Shown here: positions 11,720 to 23,193 of the stretch, in pieces
Numbering within the stretch: position 1 is the first letter of the stretch
Layout: every line of letters starts with the position of its first letter
DNA from: Brachyhypopomus gauderio
Taxonomy: Eukaryota > Chordata > Actinopteri > Gymnotiformes > Hypopomidae
Length of the DNA stretch: 64,000 bases
Assembly (NCBI RefSeq): GCF_052324685.1
Contig: NC_135211.1
Span: 13,022,913 to 13,086,912 of the forward strand
Direction of reading: 5' to 3'
The notes under the pieces: model-generated
The model's database searches: none
What the model saw: the letters and a program-made list of their open reading frames with translations, nothing else
Told to the model about the DNA's origin: nothing
Program-made: the position numbers and the translations under genes

Positions 11720-13340
11720 CTCTCTTCACCAGCGTCACGCAGCAGGCCCGTTCACATGGCCCTCTCTTCAGTGTCCTGTAGGGCGAGAGAGACCACTTGA
11801 CCTCAGTTAAAAGGAAGAGTCTGTGTGAATTCCAGGTCTTTTAAAGATAGGTCCATTGATGTGACTCACTGAAGACAAACACAAAAACGTGCACGCTGAT
11901 AATGTCAAAATGTGTGAAAGTCCTGACGGAATCTTTCTGTTACTTTTTCTCAGGAACAGTATACAATGTGAATTTGTTTGAAAGCTATTCCAACAGTGTG
12001 ATGTATTCTCTTTTTATAAGAAGAAATTCTGAGAGTCTTAAGCACATAACAGACTCATGAAGGATTGAGTCAAAACCTGGTCAAAAAAACTTTTAAAATG
12101 TAGTAGAATTTCTGTAGTAGGGCAGTTATGAAGAAGGGTAGTTATGAAGCTATCACAGTAACAATGCAGTTCAAAATATTTGTAAAATAATTAAATGTTT
12201 TATTTCTCTGGTTAATTTTCTGAACTGCATCAATAATACCAACACCTTAAACAAGGTTAGTTCCCTTTGAGCCGGTAAATGTCTGAGAATCTGAGATCCT
12301 GGAAGTGCTCAGACTTCGTCTCAAAACAGGAACCTCTGGCCGAGCTTTTTCTACATTTGCTACATCAGCTTTGTCTTCACACACTGTTGATGGCATTCCT
12401 GCGTGACCCAGTGAGGAATGCAGCTTTGCAAGTTGTAGCTAATGAGCAAAACCAGGACATTTGTAACACAGATGAGCTGTGACGCCAAGCAGAAAGTAAT
12501 CCACAATGAACTGATAACTTTTTGTTTTGTACTTGTACTCTTAAGCGGTGGCTATTTTTACTTCTGTTCTATGGTGCATAATGTCCTTTGATGTTCAATA
12601 TGTTACACAAAATGTGATACTGTCAAAAAATGTGAGACCGATTCACAGTTTCACAGTAGGCTGTGTAGTTTTAAAACAAATACCTCAAATAACATGTGTG
12701 TTCTCAGAAAACAGTGCTGTGGTGAAAAGGAAGACTGATCCATTCCCACGGTCCAATCTATCCAAAATGTGTCATAACTATACTGTTTACAGGAGATCTT
12801 CCACTCATACCTGAAATGAAGAAGCTCTAAACTACACAAAGAACAATGTCTCACACTCAGAATACGAAACTACTTAGTTGTAGTAGTAGTAGTAGTAACA
12901 TGCGGTAGTAACATGTGAATAGTTTTCAGGGAACTATTTAGCAGGTCTAGTTTCTGCAGATCTTTCGCATTCCTTTTGGTTGACTCAGTCCAGTCTCTGC
13001 TTAATGAAATAGGACAAAATCAAAAGTGCTGGTTGGACGTGTTTCCTTCTGGGCACTGATCAGGGATCAGCCCTTTCCTGCGATCATCCAGGCCTCCATA
13101 TGCATTTCAGGGTAGAGTGACTCCTCAAGACAACACTTGCACACATGCGGGTGAAGACTTGCATTGTAGACTGAGGCCTTAACTGGCCAGTTATTTCTAC
13201 CAGCTCCTTATGAGGGCAAAGACCAGCAAGTGCAGTCTGGAGGTGGCACCAGTCTCTACCAGCCTTTCACAGTACATGCCTAAGGCAATCATTAACCAGC
13301 ACTCACATTCCTGTACGCCCTGGATCTGAACTGACTCAAA

Positions 13341-13341
<1 letters not shown>

Positions 13342-13380
<39 letters not shown>
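13342..13380. repeat. (CA)n microsatellite
   Basis: This is a pure CA run of 39 bp. Confidence 0.95.
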
Positions 13381-13382
<2 letters not shown>

Positions 13383-16300
13383 TGCGTTGTCAAAGTATCA
13401 CAAAGTACACAGTATCACAAAGTTCTATCTCGGCTTCTTTTTTTTGCATTTTAATCTCCTTTTCAGAGATTGCTTGTTTATTTATTTATTTAGCTCAGGA
13501 CCCAAAACCTAATAATAATAATACAGAGAGTAATAATTAGACAATAATACAGGTATCAAGTACAAAATCACTGATGTTCTACTGAATCCTTGTTCAATTT
13601 ATCAGCATTGGCGTCCTTATTATATAAACATTTACCACCTTACCCTTAACTAGGTATAATAGTAGAAACATAGTGAGAGGCCATGCTGCAGGGTTAGGGG
13701 GTGTAAGTCAACTCTTTTATAATCATTACCGCATTAGCATTCATCTTCAAGGCTTCACTTTAAAGGTTATTAATTATGAGACAGTGTGAGAACTTTAAAA
13801 CCAGCACCTTTTGGTTTACCTTTTTGATTTCCATTTATTGTAAAAGGCCCACACACCAATCCACCTGGAATGACATTTTATTCACCTTTATATAAGAATT
13901 AAAGTCAATTGCCTGATGAAAATGTAATTTAATTAATGAAACATGTGCAAAAGTAATCAAAGTAAAAAATGTAATTATCCAGTGTCTCATGGTTCAGGGA
14001 TTCATTCTATATTCCCCAGTTTTATTAAAGATGAACCTCTTCTCAGTTTGTCTAACTGTTGACAAACTGGTGCTGAACTGTTGTAATGATTTTTCCTCAT
14101 TTGTGATGGTTAAGGTTTTTTTTTTTTGGTTTTTTTTTGGGGGGGGGGGTGTACATTTTTAGTACGAAACGCTTTGCTTTAAAGTACATTAAAATTAGAA
14201 ATGTTATTTTTAATAGGGATATCCACTGTTAACATCTCTAAGTAATATTAACCATAAAAGCACGATCCTTCAACCATAAAAAAATATGCATAATAGTTTG
14301 TATTATATGTCTGTTGTCAATCATCTCTGTGTTAATCGACAGCAAATCTGCTTATGCCCCCCCACCTTATCCAACCAATTACCCTGTTCAGCAGACACCA
14401 AAAGATCCAGTTAAATCTTTGTTAGTAATGCAGTCTCTGTGTGTAATTAGACACCCATCGCCTGACTCAGCACTCAACCTGTAGCAGATTAGGTCGCTGT
14501 GAATGTCTCTGACAAAAGAGGCATCTGTTCTCCCAGCTCTTCTCCTAACCACTCTGATGTGCCATTGGCAGAGGAGGAGCTTGGGGCCAGAGGGAGGAGC
14601 CAAACTGGATACATTCCATGCTTGAAATTTTAGACTCTTCATCTGAGAGCACTATCATGACCGGAGACATCAAAGATTTAGGTGTTCCGCTATACATTGG
14701 GAGTTCAATAAAACCCAAACATGGTGCATGTGTGTGCGTATGTGTGTGAGTGAGTGTGCTATTGGTAGTTATGGGAGTGTTATGTAAAGCAGTTCCAAAT
14801 TAATAGTTAAAATGTTTATTTTGAACTTTAATTCATAGTCTTCATTAAATGTGTGTGTGGGGGGTGTTAGATATGTGGATAGGTGAGTGAGTGTGTTATG
14901 TAAATGCTACTGTATGGTGTAACCAGAGACACTTCCTGAGATAATATACAGTTCTATTTTCCCATGTTTTCCTGTCCACATGGAAATTTGATCAGTCCCA
15001 AGGAGGAAACGTGACAACGTAAACAGTAAGAAATAAAGGGCAAACAGGAGAGGCTGCCTTTGTCCCGCATGATGACGTGTCTAATGAGCTCCTGAGATCT
15101 TTGGACGAAAGATCTCGGCTGAAAAGATCCGAGAAATGCCAGCAAAAAAACGGAAGGGGTTCTTATTGACTTCTCCTTCTGACATAGTGACCACATATGA
15201 TACCTTTAAAAGAAAACCTTCAGAGTGTGAATTCCACAGAGCACGTAAGCCTTGCAGAACCAGGTCCAGTGGCTTCTCACACAGGCATTAGGTTACGCAT
15301 GTCTGGTTAAAGGGGGTGAAACCAGCCTGCTTAACTCTCACAGCATATCTTAGCCTTCCTCTTTGTGTGCAAAGGGAGGAGTGCTCTCTTTCTCCTGCGT
15401 ATATGAGCTCACTAAAGCACGGAAGTAAACAATAATCGCAAGCTGAGCATGATACCATTGGCATGCAGCTATTCAGGTGGGTCGACCTACAGCTTCCTGT
15501 CCGGAGCGCCCAAAGTCCCATTTTGAAAATAAATTATTAATTGAAACTTCCTTCCATGTCATCTATGTCCTTTTAATATATGTATATGTATACATTAGGC
15601 TATGGATACATGCAGAAAGCAGACACAGGAAGTTTGTGAATTGCAACAGATGCAGCTAGATACCTTTGTTTGAATATTCAAATGTGTTTCCATTAGAGGC
15701 ATCTAACACCGGTCTCGAGGAACTGGAGTTTAAAAAAGGCCAGTAGAGTGGATTTAGCGAAAGAAGAAATGACTTTAAGTTTAAAATAATAACTCAGCCA
15801 CCTAAGCTTCCTGTCTCCGTGAATAAAAGTCCTCAAACTTCCCAGTCATTTCTCTCTGACAATGTGGTGTATCAAGTGTTGAAGCCCATGGGTGTGCATT
15901 CTCACTATTGTCTTCACATCAGCTCGCCCAGGTTCCAGGGCTGTGGATAATGTCACATTTATAACGTTATATACCTGCCATTCTGTCATGATATCCGTGA
16001 TTACTTACAGAAAAATCGATCAATTTCCATCAGGAAATAATGGCTGGTCATTTTAATCTTGAATAAGTAAAACCATATATAGAGAAAGAAATGCAATATT
16101 GGACCGTAGACCTGGCTTTGTTACACATGTGCCTGTTACCTGTTCATGTTGGATTGATCAGGTTTTTGTTTGTGAGAAATTAGGGACGTAATTATTAATT
16201 TCTGGCAAGTGAAATTAGTAAAGATGTCTGAACATGTCTGAAACAAAAAAAAATTCTAAATGTTCTTACTGAACTCATTATAACAATCCAGTGGGTAAAA

Positions 16301-17186
16301 ATATATTTAAAAAACGAAAATGCTATTATTTGTAATGGAGACACACATCTCCAATATTAGCCACAAGATGTTACGTGAACGTGTTCTGAGTCTGTATTAG
16401 CATTCCCCATGAGAAACATGACAAAGTCAACAGTTACATATGTATATATCTGTTTGCCATGGACCCATAGTGTCTTCACATATCTATAACTAAATGAGCA
16501 ATGGAACCTAAGATCTAAGAGAAATACATGTTAAAAACCAGCTCAGCAGCTCAAGTTAATTCAAGCTATGACCTCCAATAAGCAAGTGATCCCTGGTTTA
16601 AGGAGATACTTTCATAAAATCCACCCATTCGAATTGGACAAATGTTCAAATGAACCAGGTTGAATCAAATAAGTGTGGAGATCATTTGTCTAAGCTATAA
16701 ATGTACAATTATCACTAAAACAGCAAATTCTAATGATGAATGAACATATAGTCAGGGCATGGTGTCCTTTTGTTTCCCCTCTTGTTTTGTTTTAAATTAA
16801 CCAAGTATATAGCACCATTTCATGCTAATACAAACATTACTTTTCTTTGTCTACAGCAAAAAAAGGCTAGAGCAGACATGAACACCACTGGAAAATCTGG
16901 TAGACCAGACGGACCCCGTCGAAGAACCCGACAAACCTGCTGCTCTGAACTAGGAGGCTATATTTACCTTTGAGTTGAAACCTCTTTCCTGCGTGTCAAA
17001 CTTTCCAGTCATCATGTTGGGCCAGTCCAAAGAAAACTGTACCGGCTTCTGTTAGTGTGTCTCCGAATGTAAATGAAAATTTTTTTAAAAGAAAAAAATT
17101 GGCATTGTGTTTTGATAAAGTCCAACAGGTGGTCAGCCGACTTCTCCTAGCAATGACACAGTCATAAATGCTTAAGTTTCTGAAAG

Positions 17187-17190
<4 letters not shown>

Positions 17191-17226
<36 letters not shown>

Positions 17227-17315
17227 CACTTCTCACTATTATGCTATGCTGGCACATACTGTAGTCTTCTGATGCTCCTCCCCCTTCCACAGGTGATAGC
17301 TACAAAAAAGCACTC

Positions 17316-17356
<41 letters not shown>
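17191..17356. repeat. Two (CT)n microsatellites
   Basis: CT runs at 17191-17224 and about 17320-17356 are separated by about 95 bp of unique sequence. Confidence 0.95.
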
Positions 17357-17359
<3 letters not shown>

Positions 17360-17689
17360 CCTCTCCCTGCATTTGCACTGGAGTTAAAACAGACAACATA
17401 TATGACGCAATTGCTTAAATAAACTGTACAGAAACTAACTAAGAAATTACAAGACCTATTACACATACTGTGTAAACTTCAACACATCGATACAATGAAT
17501 TGTTGTATAGTTTCGTTTCTTTTTGTCAACTTGAAAATTGCCTATAAACCTATAACACTGTTTCATTACATTCAAAATTACATAGACATTTGCATGCATT
17601 TAATTACTAAAGTACTGTACATATAAGCAGATCCCACAACTAATGTTGAATGCAAGCAGGTGATCTTGACAATATGCTATACAAAAAAC

Positions 17690-18134
17690 TGTAACGTAGC
17701 TTGCGCCACGGAGCGAGGAGACGGACACAATCGCTGAGAAGAGCGAGATTTATTAAAGGGAATACCATACTCGTCGTCGGATAGCCAGGCAGGGTCGATA
17801 ACAGGAGGGCAGTCCGTAAAACAGGCAAAGACAGGCATCACAAGACAGGGGGCACGGGAAACAGGAGAAACACGAAAACGGTCAGGCACAGAGAACAGCG
17901 GTGGGAAGGACACGATCACACATAAATTCAAAATACCGGACAAAGGACAAGGGAGACTCAGGGGCTTTTATACACAGAACTAAACTAGGGACAGGTGATG
18001 ACAATGACACAGGGGCGTGGTAACAAACGAGGGATTCATAAAACTAACGAGCAGGGCGGGACAAACGGGCAAGAACACAGACACGAGGGAACCCAGAGTG
18101 ACAGCTAGGAGAGGGGGCGTAGCCGCACGTGACA
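17690..18134 (-). repeat. 3' LTR of the non-autonomous element (445 bp)
   Basis: Read on the minus strand, it has TGT/ACA ends, a TATA box (GTGTATAAAAGCCCC, about 17962-17976), and an AATAAA signal near 17748-17754 within TTTAATAAATC. The R/U5 part matches the 5' LTR closely, while U3 differs by substitutions and indels. Confidence 0.85.
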
Positions 18135-18196
18135 GAACCCCCCCTCAAAGCGTGCCACTCTGGGGCACGCAAGGGCAGACAGGACAGGGAACCAGA

Positions 18197-20317
18197 CTAG
18201 GACAAGACAGGGAACCACGGAACACGGCGAGGGACAGGGACAGCAGACACGGGACGGACCGGAGGAACAGACCAGGGGAAAGCAGGGCACGGAGACCGGG
18301 GCACGGCAGGGACAGGGGGACCAGAGACGGGCCAGGAGCTGGGCTGGGGCATGGCGGTACACGGGACACATGGAGACCGGACAGGGCAAGGAGCAGGGCC
18401 GGACAGTACAGGACCGGGGACAGACACGGGAGTGGGGCCAGGGGACAAGGCGGAGGCAAACACAGAGGCAAAGACACCATGAACAACGGAGACAGGCACA
18501 GGCACAAGGTGGGTGACAACTTGGGGAACAGACATGGGGACAGGGACAGAGACGACACCACAGGAAACAGACACGGGAACAGGAACACAGACCTTGACAG
18601 ACACAACCACGGGGACAGGGACCAAAACAAAACCAGGGATGGGACCAGGGAGCAAGGGGAACACGGGCAACGGAACATAGGAGGCAAAGGGCGGAGCAGG
18701 GGGAACACCAAGTCCATGCCCAACAGGGGGCAGCACAGTCTCTGGGGCGACAGGTGCGGCCGGGCGGCAGGTAGCGGGAACAGGAGCCGGCAGACAGGCA
18801 GCGGGAACCGGAGCCGGCAGACAGGCAGCGGGAACAGGCAGGGTCCGCTGGCGGGCAGCGGGGACAGGCAGGGTCCGCTGGCGGGCAGCGGGGACAGGCA
18901 GGGTCCGCTGGCGGGCAGCGGGGACAGGCAGGGTCCGCTGGCGGGCAGCGGGAACGGGAGCCGGCGTGGACGACCTCTCCAGGGTCGCGGGGACAGGAAC
19001 CGGCGCGGACTGCCGACGGGCAGCGGGGACAGGAACCGGCATGGACGACCCCTCCAGGGTCGCGGGGACAGGAACCGGCGTGGACTGCCGACGGGCAGCG
19101 GGGACAGGAACCGGCGTGGACGACCCCTCCAGGGTCGCGGGGACAGGAACCGGCGTGGACGACCCCTCCAGGGTCGCGGGGACAGGAACCGGCGTGGACG
19201 ACCCCTCCAGGGTCGCGGGGACAGGAACCGGCGTGGATGAGACACCCTCGGGGGGCGGAACCACCGGGCTGACGTCCTCAGGGGGCGGAACCACCGGGCT
19301 GACGTCCTCAGGGGGCGGAACCACCGGGCTGACGTCCTCAGGGGGCGGAACCACCGGGCTGACGTCCTCAGGGGGCGGAACCACCGGGCTGACGTCCTCG
19401 GGGGGCGTGACCGCCATACTGACGTCCTCGGGGGGCGTGACCGCCATACTGACGTCCTCGGGGGGCGTGACCGCCATACTGACGTCCTCGGGGGGCGTGA
19501 CCGCCATACTGACGTCCTCGGGGGGCGTGACCGCCATACTGACGTCCTCGGGGGGCGTGACCGCCATACTGACGTCATCGGGGGGCGTGACCGCCATACT
19601 GACGTCATCGGGGGGCGTGACCGCTATACTGACGTGGCTCGTACTCCCCCCCAAAAAATACTTGGGGGTGCCGCGATGAGTCGCTGGCGGGATCAGCGGC
19701 GGTGGGTCCTTCTCCTCAGGGTCCTGGGTGAGCCTGGCAGAACACACAGACACAGAAGCTCCTCGGTTGCTCTCTCTGCTGCGGCTCCGCCTCCCTTGAG
19801 GCGCCGGGAGCTCGCGGTGGTCAGAGAGAGTCAACCGAGGGTTAAGTGAAAACTTGTCTGTGCGCTCAGACCGTCTGCCCGCTGCTCGCACGACAGGAGG
19901 TTTTTCCCTGTCGTGTTCGCAAAACCGGGCAGACACACAGCGCTCAGATGGAGTCTCGTCGCGAAAGCCAGTAGAAAGAGACTGCGCTTTCTTTGGTCGG
20001 CGACGAGACTTCCTTGTACCCGCAGCGCCAGGGGTATTCCTGTCTCTAGTTTGTTCGCACTGAAAAACCGGAGAGTCGAACCGGATTAAACCAGCCGACA
20101 TCCATTCACAGTGTTTGAACTCACCAGAGTCTCGCTCTCTCGCTGTGTCCTTGGATGGTCCGGTATTATGTAACGTGGCTCGCGCCACGGAGCGAGAGGA
20201 CGGACACAAGTGCTGAGAAGAGCGAGATTTATTAAAGGGAATACCATACTCATCGTCAGAAAGCCAGGCAGGGTCGATCACAGGAGGGCAGTCCGAAAAA
20301 CATGCAAACACGGGCAT
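18197..20317 (-). CDS. Long repeat-rich ORF of the LTR element, function unknown
   Basis: From the ATG at 20317 the frame gives about 706 residues. The first part, MPVFACFSDCPPVIDPAW onward to IPFNKSR, is encoded by LTR sequence. A basic, Arg/Ser-rich segment follows (about residues 75-200). Tandem decapeptides come next: PEDVSMAVTP about eight times, then PEDVSPVVPP about five times. Further blocks are built on TLEGSSTPVPVPA and RQRTLPVPAA. The C-terminal third is Pro/Val-rich and of low complexity. I recognise no domain. It could be a Gag-like structural protein of a non-autonomous element, or largely noncoding repeat DNA that happens to be open. The opposite strand is also open here (18017-19240), so openness alone is weak evidence. 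Confidence 0.4.
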   Translation of the reverse strand: MPVFACFSDCPPVIDPAWLSDDEYGIPFNKSRSSQHLCPSSRSVARATLHNTGPSKDTARERDSGEFKHCEWMSAGLIRFDSPVFQCEQTRDRNTPGAAGTRKSRRRPKKAQSLSTGFRDETPSERCVSARFCEHDREKPPVVRAAGRRSERTDKFSLNPRLTLSDHRELPAPQGRRSRSRESNRGASVSVCSARLTQDPEEKDPPPLIPPATHRGTPKYFLGGSTSHVSIAVTPPDDVSMAVTPPDDVSMAVTPPEDVSMAVTPPEDVSMAVTPPEDVSMAVTPPEDVSMAVTPPEDVSMAVTPPEDVSPVVPPPEDVSPVVPPPEDVSPVVPPPEDVSPVVPPPEDVSPVVPPPEGVSSTPVPVPATLEGSSTPVPVPATLEGSSTPVPVPATLEGSSTPVPVPAARRQSTPVPVPATLEGSSMPVPVPAARRQSAPVPVPATLERSSTPAPVPAARQRTLPVPAARQRTLPVPAARQRTLPVPAARQRTLPVPAACLPAPVPAACLPAPVPATCRPAAPVAPETVLPPVGHGLGVPPAPPFASYVPLPVFPLLPGPIPGFVLVPVPVVVSVKVCVPVPVSVSCGVVSVPVPMSVPQVVTHLVPVPVSVVHGVFASVFASALSPGPTPVSVPGPVLSGPAPCPVRSPCVPCTAMPQPSSWPVSGPPVPAVPRSPCPAFPWSVPPVRPVSAVPVPRRVPWFPVLS
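18782..19640. repeat. Tandem-repeat blocks inside the LTR element
   Basis: From left to right on the plus strand: about four 30-bp units with cagggtccgctggcgggcag (about 18837-18950); a mixed array built on cgtggacgacccctccaggg (about 18963-19235); five 30-bp units with gggcggaaccaccgggctga (19250-19400); and eight 30-bp units with gggcgtgaccgccatactga (19400-19635). All unit lengths are multiples of 3, so the minus-strand frame is kept. Confidence 0.9.
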
Positions 20318-20626
20318 CACAACACAGGGGAACACGAGTAACAGGCGAGGAATCAAAGGACAGGGACACAAAAACGGTCGGGTACAACGCTGAACGAGAA
20401 CAAGTCAAACTAATCAAACAAAATACCAGACAAAGGACAAGGGAGACTCAGGGGCTTAAATACAAGGAATCTAACGAGGGGCAGGTGACGGTAATAACAA
20501 GGGGCGTGGTGACAAACAAGGTAATCACAGAGACGAACGAGCGGGGCGGGGTAAACAGGTACGAAACACAGACACGAGGGAGTTTGGAGTGACAGCTAAC
20601 GGAGGGGGGCATGGTCATACGTGACA
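20169..20626 (-). repeat. 5' LTR of the non-autonomous element (458 bp)
   Basis: It has the same ends and layout as the 3' LTR. The TATA-like site reads TATTTAAGCCCC, and the AATAAA signal lies near 20225-20231. An open frame starts within it (ATG at 20317) and runs out of the LTR into the interior. Confidence 0.85.
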
Positions 20627-20631
20627 AAAAC

Positions 20632-22371
20632 CCAATATCACTTTAACATATATTAATTTATACTACACAGAAAGAGAACAACAAATAAAAATAAATTAGG
20701 CAGCAACCAATAATAGGTTCTAATTCTCAAAACTTCCTTTCTCAGAATTTTTAGTGGGACACCACAACAAAGATGTCGGTAGAATCATTCATTAATTAGC
20801 ATAGAGATAAATGCAAAAAGTCTCATGAGAGATTTGTCAACAGAGTTGTGAACATTACGGGGCGTGAAAGGTTCCAGCTGCTGACGCCATCATTGTGAAC
20901 TTTGAGTCTTTTCACTACAAACAGAATTGCCTTTTATATAAGACCATGGCAACCTCAGATAGGCCAGGAGCCATGACAGAAACAAACCCTGTGAAAAGGT
21001 CTACGTTTCGACCGGCCTGTGTCCTCCCTATCAACACAGCCCAGCTTTTGAGATACCAGAATGTTTCCTACTGATCTTCCAATACAGTGAGAGGGACTAT
21101 TACCAGACCTACTGCCAGTGATATCTGATATCTACAATAGAACATCTTGCAGAGCAATGCTCCACAGTGAAGTGTGTTTGCATGTAACAATTGAGGAAGC
21201 ATAAATAAACCCGAGTCAAATGTTCAAAACACAAACAAACGCATCGCATAAATCTGTAATGGTGAGTGAGTGTGATAAACAAGGCAGGTCTTTCAGGTGG
21301 TCATGGTCCGAGCTGGTCACAAGCCCAGTTCACAAACAATCCCCCTTCACCCCCCCACCCCCCACAACATCTGCAGTTTGGTTTCTAAAATGATCAAATT
21401 ACCCTTCTACTTACAACAAAAATCAAAAAATTATACAAAAAGGTATTAACCTAGCTGGTGTGCATTAACATGCAGTACTGTATTAAGAATCACATCAAAG
21501 GAAAACACATACGCCACTTGTGTGAAAAGCATCAAGGAATAGTTAATGGGGAAAAGGATGTGTCCTTGAGTAAAAACAAAGGCGTTAGGAGAAGCCTCGC
21601 GAATGGACTCACCTCTTCTAAAACCTGATGTCCACGGGGGCAAACAATGAAGAAGCAGACACGAAAGACAGGACAGTGTAAAAAATGGATCAATGTGACT
21701 TAGACAAGGCCTCAGCAGACAAGTGAAGAGGACCTGCTTACTCTCTCCGTTGCCTTGGATACGGATGCTTTTTCAAGCAGATCAGCCAATGAGAACCTCA
21801 AATGGTAGACACACAAAGGACCATGTGACATGCAAGGCTGCTTTTCAGAAGAAAGGGAGACATGGGGAGTGAGGATTATTGACTCAGAGAACGGCAGTAT
21901 AACTGATTTTCTGCCAGTAACCATTGCGGCCTACCGTTATTGCCATAGCTGGATGGAAAAATATGCGTTATCACCAAGAGAATGTTTTTGCATTACAGGA
22001 ATCACAATATTTCTGTATTTAAAATGTTTGAAGACACATGCTGGACTATATAGCTTGGTACCTAAAGCCACAAAAAGGTTTCTTCAATTATGTTGTAGTA
22101 GGCATAAACTTCCATTTACCTGCAGGGCAATAGAACAAGGAGTATGGCAAGTTAACCCATCTGCAGTACTGCAAGTTAACCCATGGGCCAGGGAACATCG
22201 CTGACTATGAGTTTACTGCCCCCCTCCCCCCTAGGACCAGAGTTACTGCAAAACCTGGAGTGTGCTGCACTCTACTGGAAGGTCACATGATGTACAGCTG
22301 GGTAAATTTAAATGTGAAGAAATTTTGACTATGAAATATGAAGTACTTAATTCAAGTACACACACGTTCTG

Positions 22372-22416
<45 letters not shown>

Positions 22417-22800
22417 TACTGGTAAAATATTAAATGCTATCATGTAGCCTATGAGTATTTATAACTCCAGCAATTCCTAATTTTTTGTATGTTATTTGAA
22501 GATGCTAATTCTTAGTATCACACATACTACTAAGAAAAATACTGATTTATTTTCATTCTTTACAACCCACCTTAGATTATGTGAACCTTTGTTCTCGTGC
22601 TGGGCTCACTATGTCTAAACTCTTGGCAAGTGGTGCCCAGGAAATATTTCCTGCTTGCCATGAAAATACATTTACTGCACAAACACAAAAACTAAATTGA
22701 TAAGCTTTCAGATGAGCTCGTGCTAAGCGTATACCACAGTACCTTGTATTTTACCGACCTTTAGATGCTACATTTTAATAAAGTAAAATCAAAGTAATTC
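20632..22800. other. Intergenic sequence between the LTR element and hras
   Basis: No exon is recognised. A short near-tandem duplication (gcaagttaacccat, about 22147-22183) and a C-rich run near 21344-21364 are present. Confidence 0.4.
22373..22414. repeat. (CA)n microsatellite
   Basis: This is a 42-bp CA run. Confidence 0.95.
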
Positions 22801-22849
22801 AAATTTGTGGAATTGGTGCGGATTGGTGGTAGCCTGCGTGGTTAAAGTA

Positions 22850-23193
22850 TGTGGTAAAGGACGGAAGGCAGACGGCGGGCTGGAGCCGAGCTGCTGTGTT
22901 TGGGCGTGGGCTGCGGTAACGGGAGCGCCGTTTCCCCCTCAGTGTCTTCGTTACATTCGGACCTCGCCGGTAGTCCGTCGTGCACGCTCAGCGGAGTCTG
23001 TAGGAGACGTTACTGGCTTGAAACGCCATTTCCAACCGTGTAAAATCTCAGAATCCAGAGGTGGCATGTTCGCATCAACGAGGCTGAGGTTTTTAAGTCC
23101 GTTCAGACAACTGTCGACACGTTATTGACTTGTCTTCGGGGTAACCTACACATCACGACCTGCCCTCGAAGGGAACGCCAACATCGTGTTTTG
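22850..23193 (+). promoter_or_regulatory. Likely hras promoter and noncoding first exon
   Basis: A GC- and CpG-enriched island stands out against AT-rich DNA 1.9-2.2 kb upstream of the hras start codon. It ends in a strong donor (TTTT|GTAAGT, donor near 23190). A matching acceptor (tgtcatttcag) lies at about 25031-25041, just before the coding start. HRAS in other vertebrates has a noncoding first exon, so this arrangement is expected. The exon's left edge is not determined. Confidence 0.5.

Larger units (their letters stand above)
11720..17689. other. Intergenic region upstream of rassf7, with simple repeats only
   Basis: No coding exon is recognised. The part next to 11719 should contain the rassf7 5' UTR and promoter, but no clear promoter box is visible. 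A compact block at about 14388-14660 is less repetitive and richer in mixed motifs, so it is a possible conserved element. Homopolymer T and G runs occur at about 14118-14150. Confidence 0.4.
17690..20626 (-). mobile_element. Compact non-autonomous LTR retrotransposon (2.9 kb)
   Basis: The element is bounded by two related LTRs beginning TGTCACG and ending CGTTACA on the minus strand. It is flanked by a perfect 5-bp target duplication AAAAC (17685-17689 and 20627-20631). A purine-rich tract (GAGGGGGGGTTC) directly precedes the 3' LTR, as expected of a polypurine tract. The 2.0-kb interior encodes one long frame and shows no CCHC knuckle, protease DSG, reverse transcriptase YxDD or integrase motif. 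It must therefore depend on another element for movement. No primer-binding site matching a familiar tRNA is obvious after the 5' LTR. I do not recognise a named family. Confidence 0.85.

Noticed and set aside
12279-12482. Small plus-strand frame of 67 residues between rassf7 and the LTR element
   Set aside because: There is no recognisable domain and no splice or promoter context, and its length is within chance expectation.
18017-19240. Plus-strand open frame of 407 residues within the LTR element
   Set aside because: It runs antisense to the LTR promoter, polypurine tract and poly(A) signal. It is a product of the GC-rich tandem repeats.
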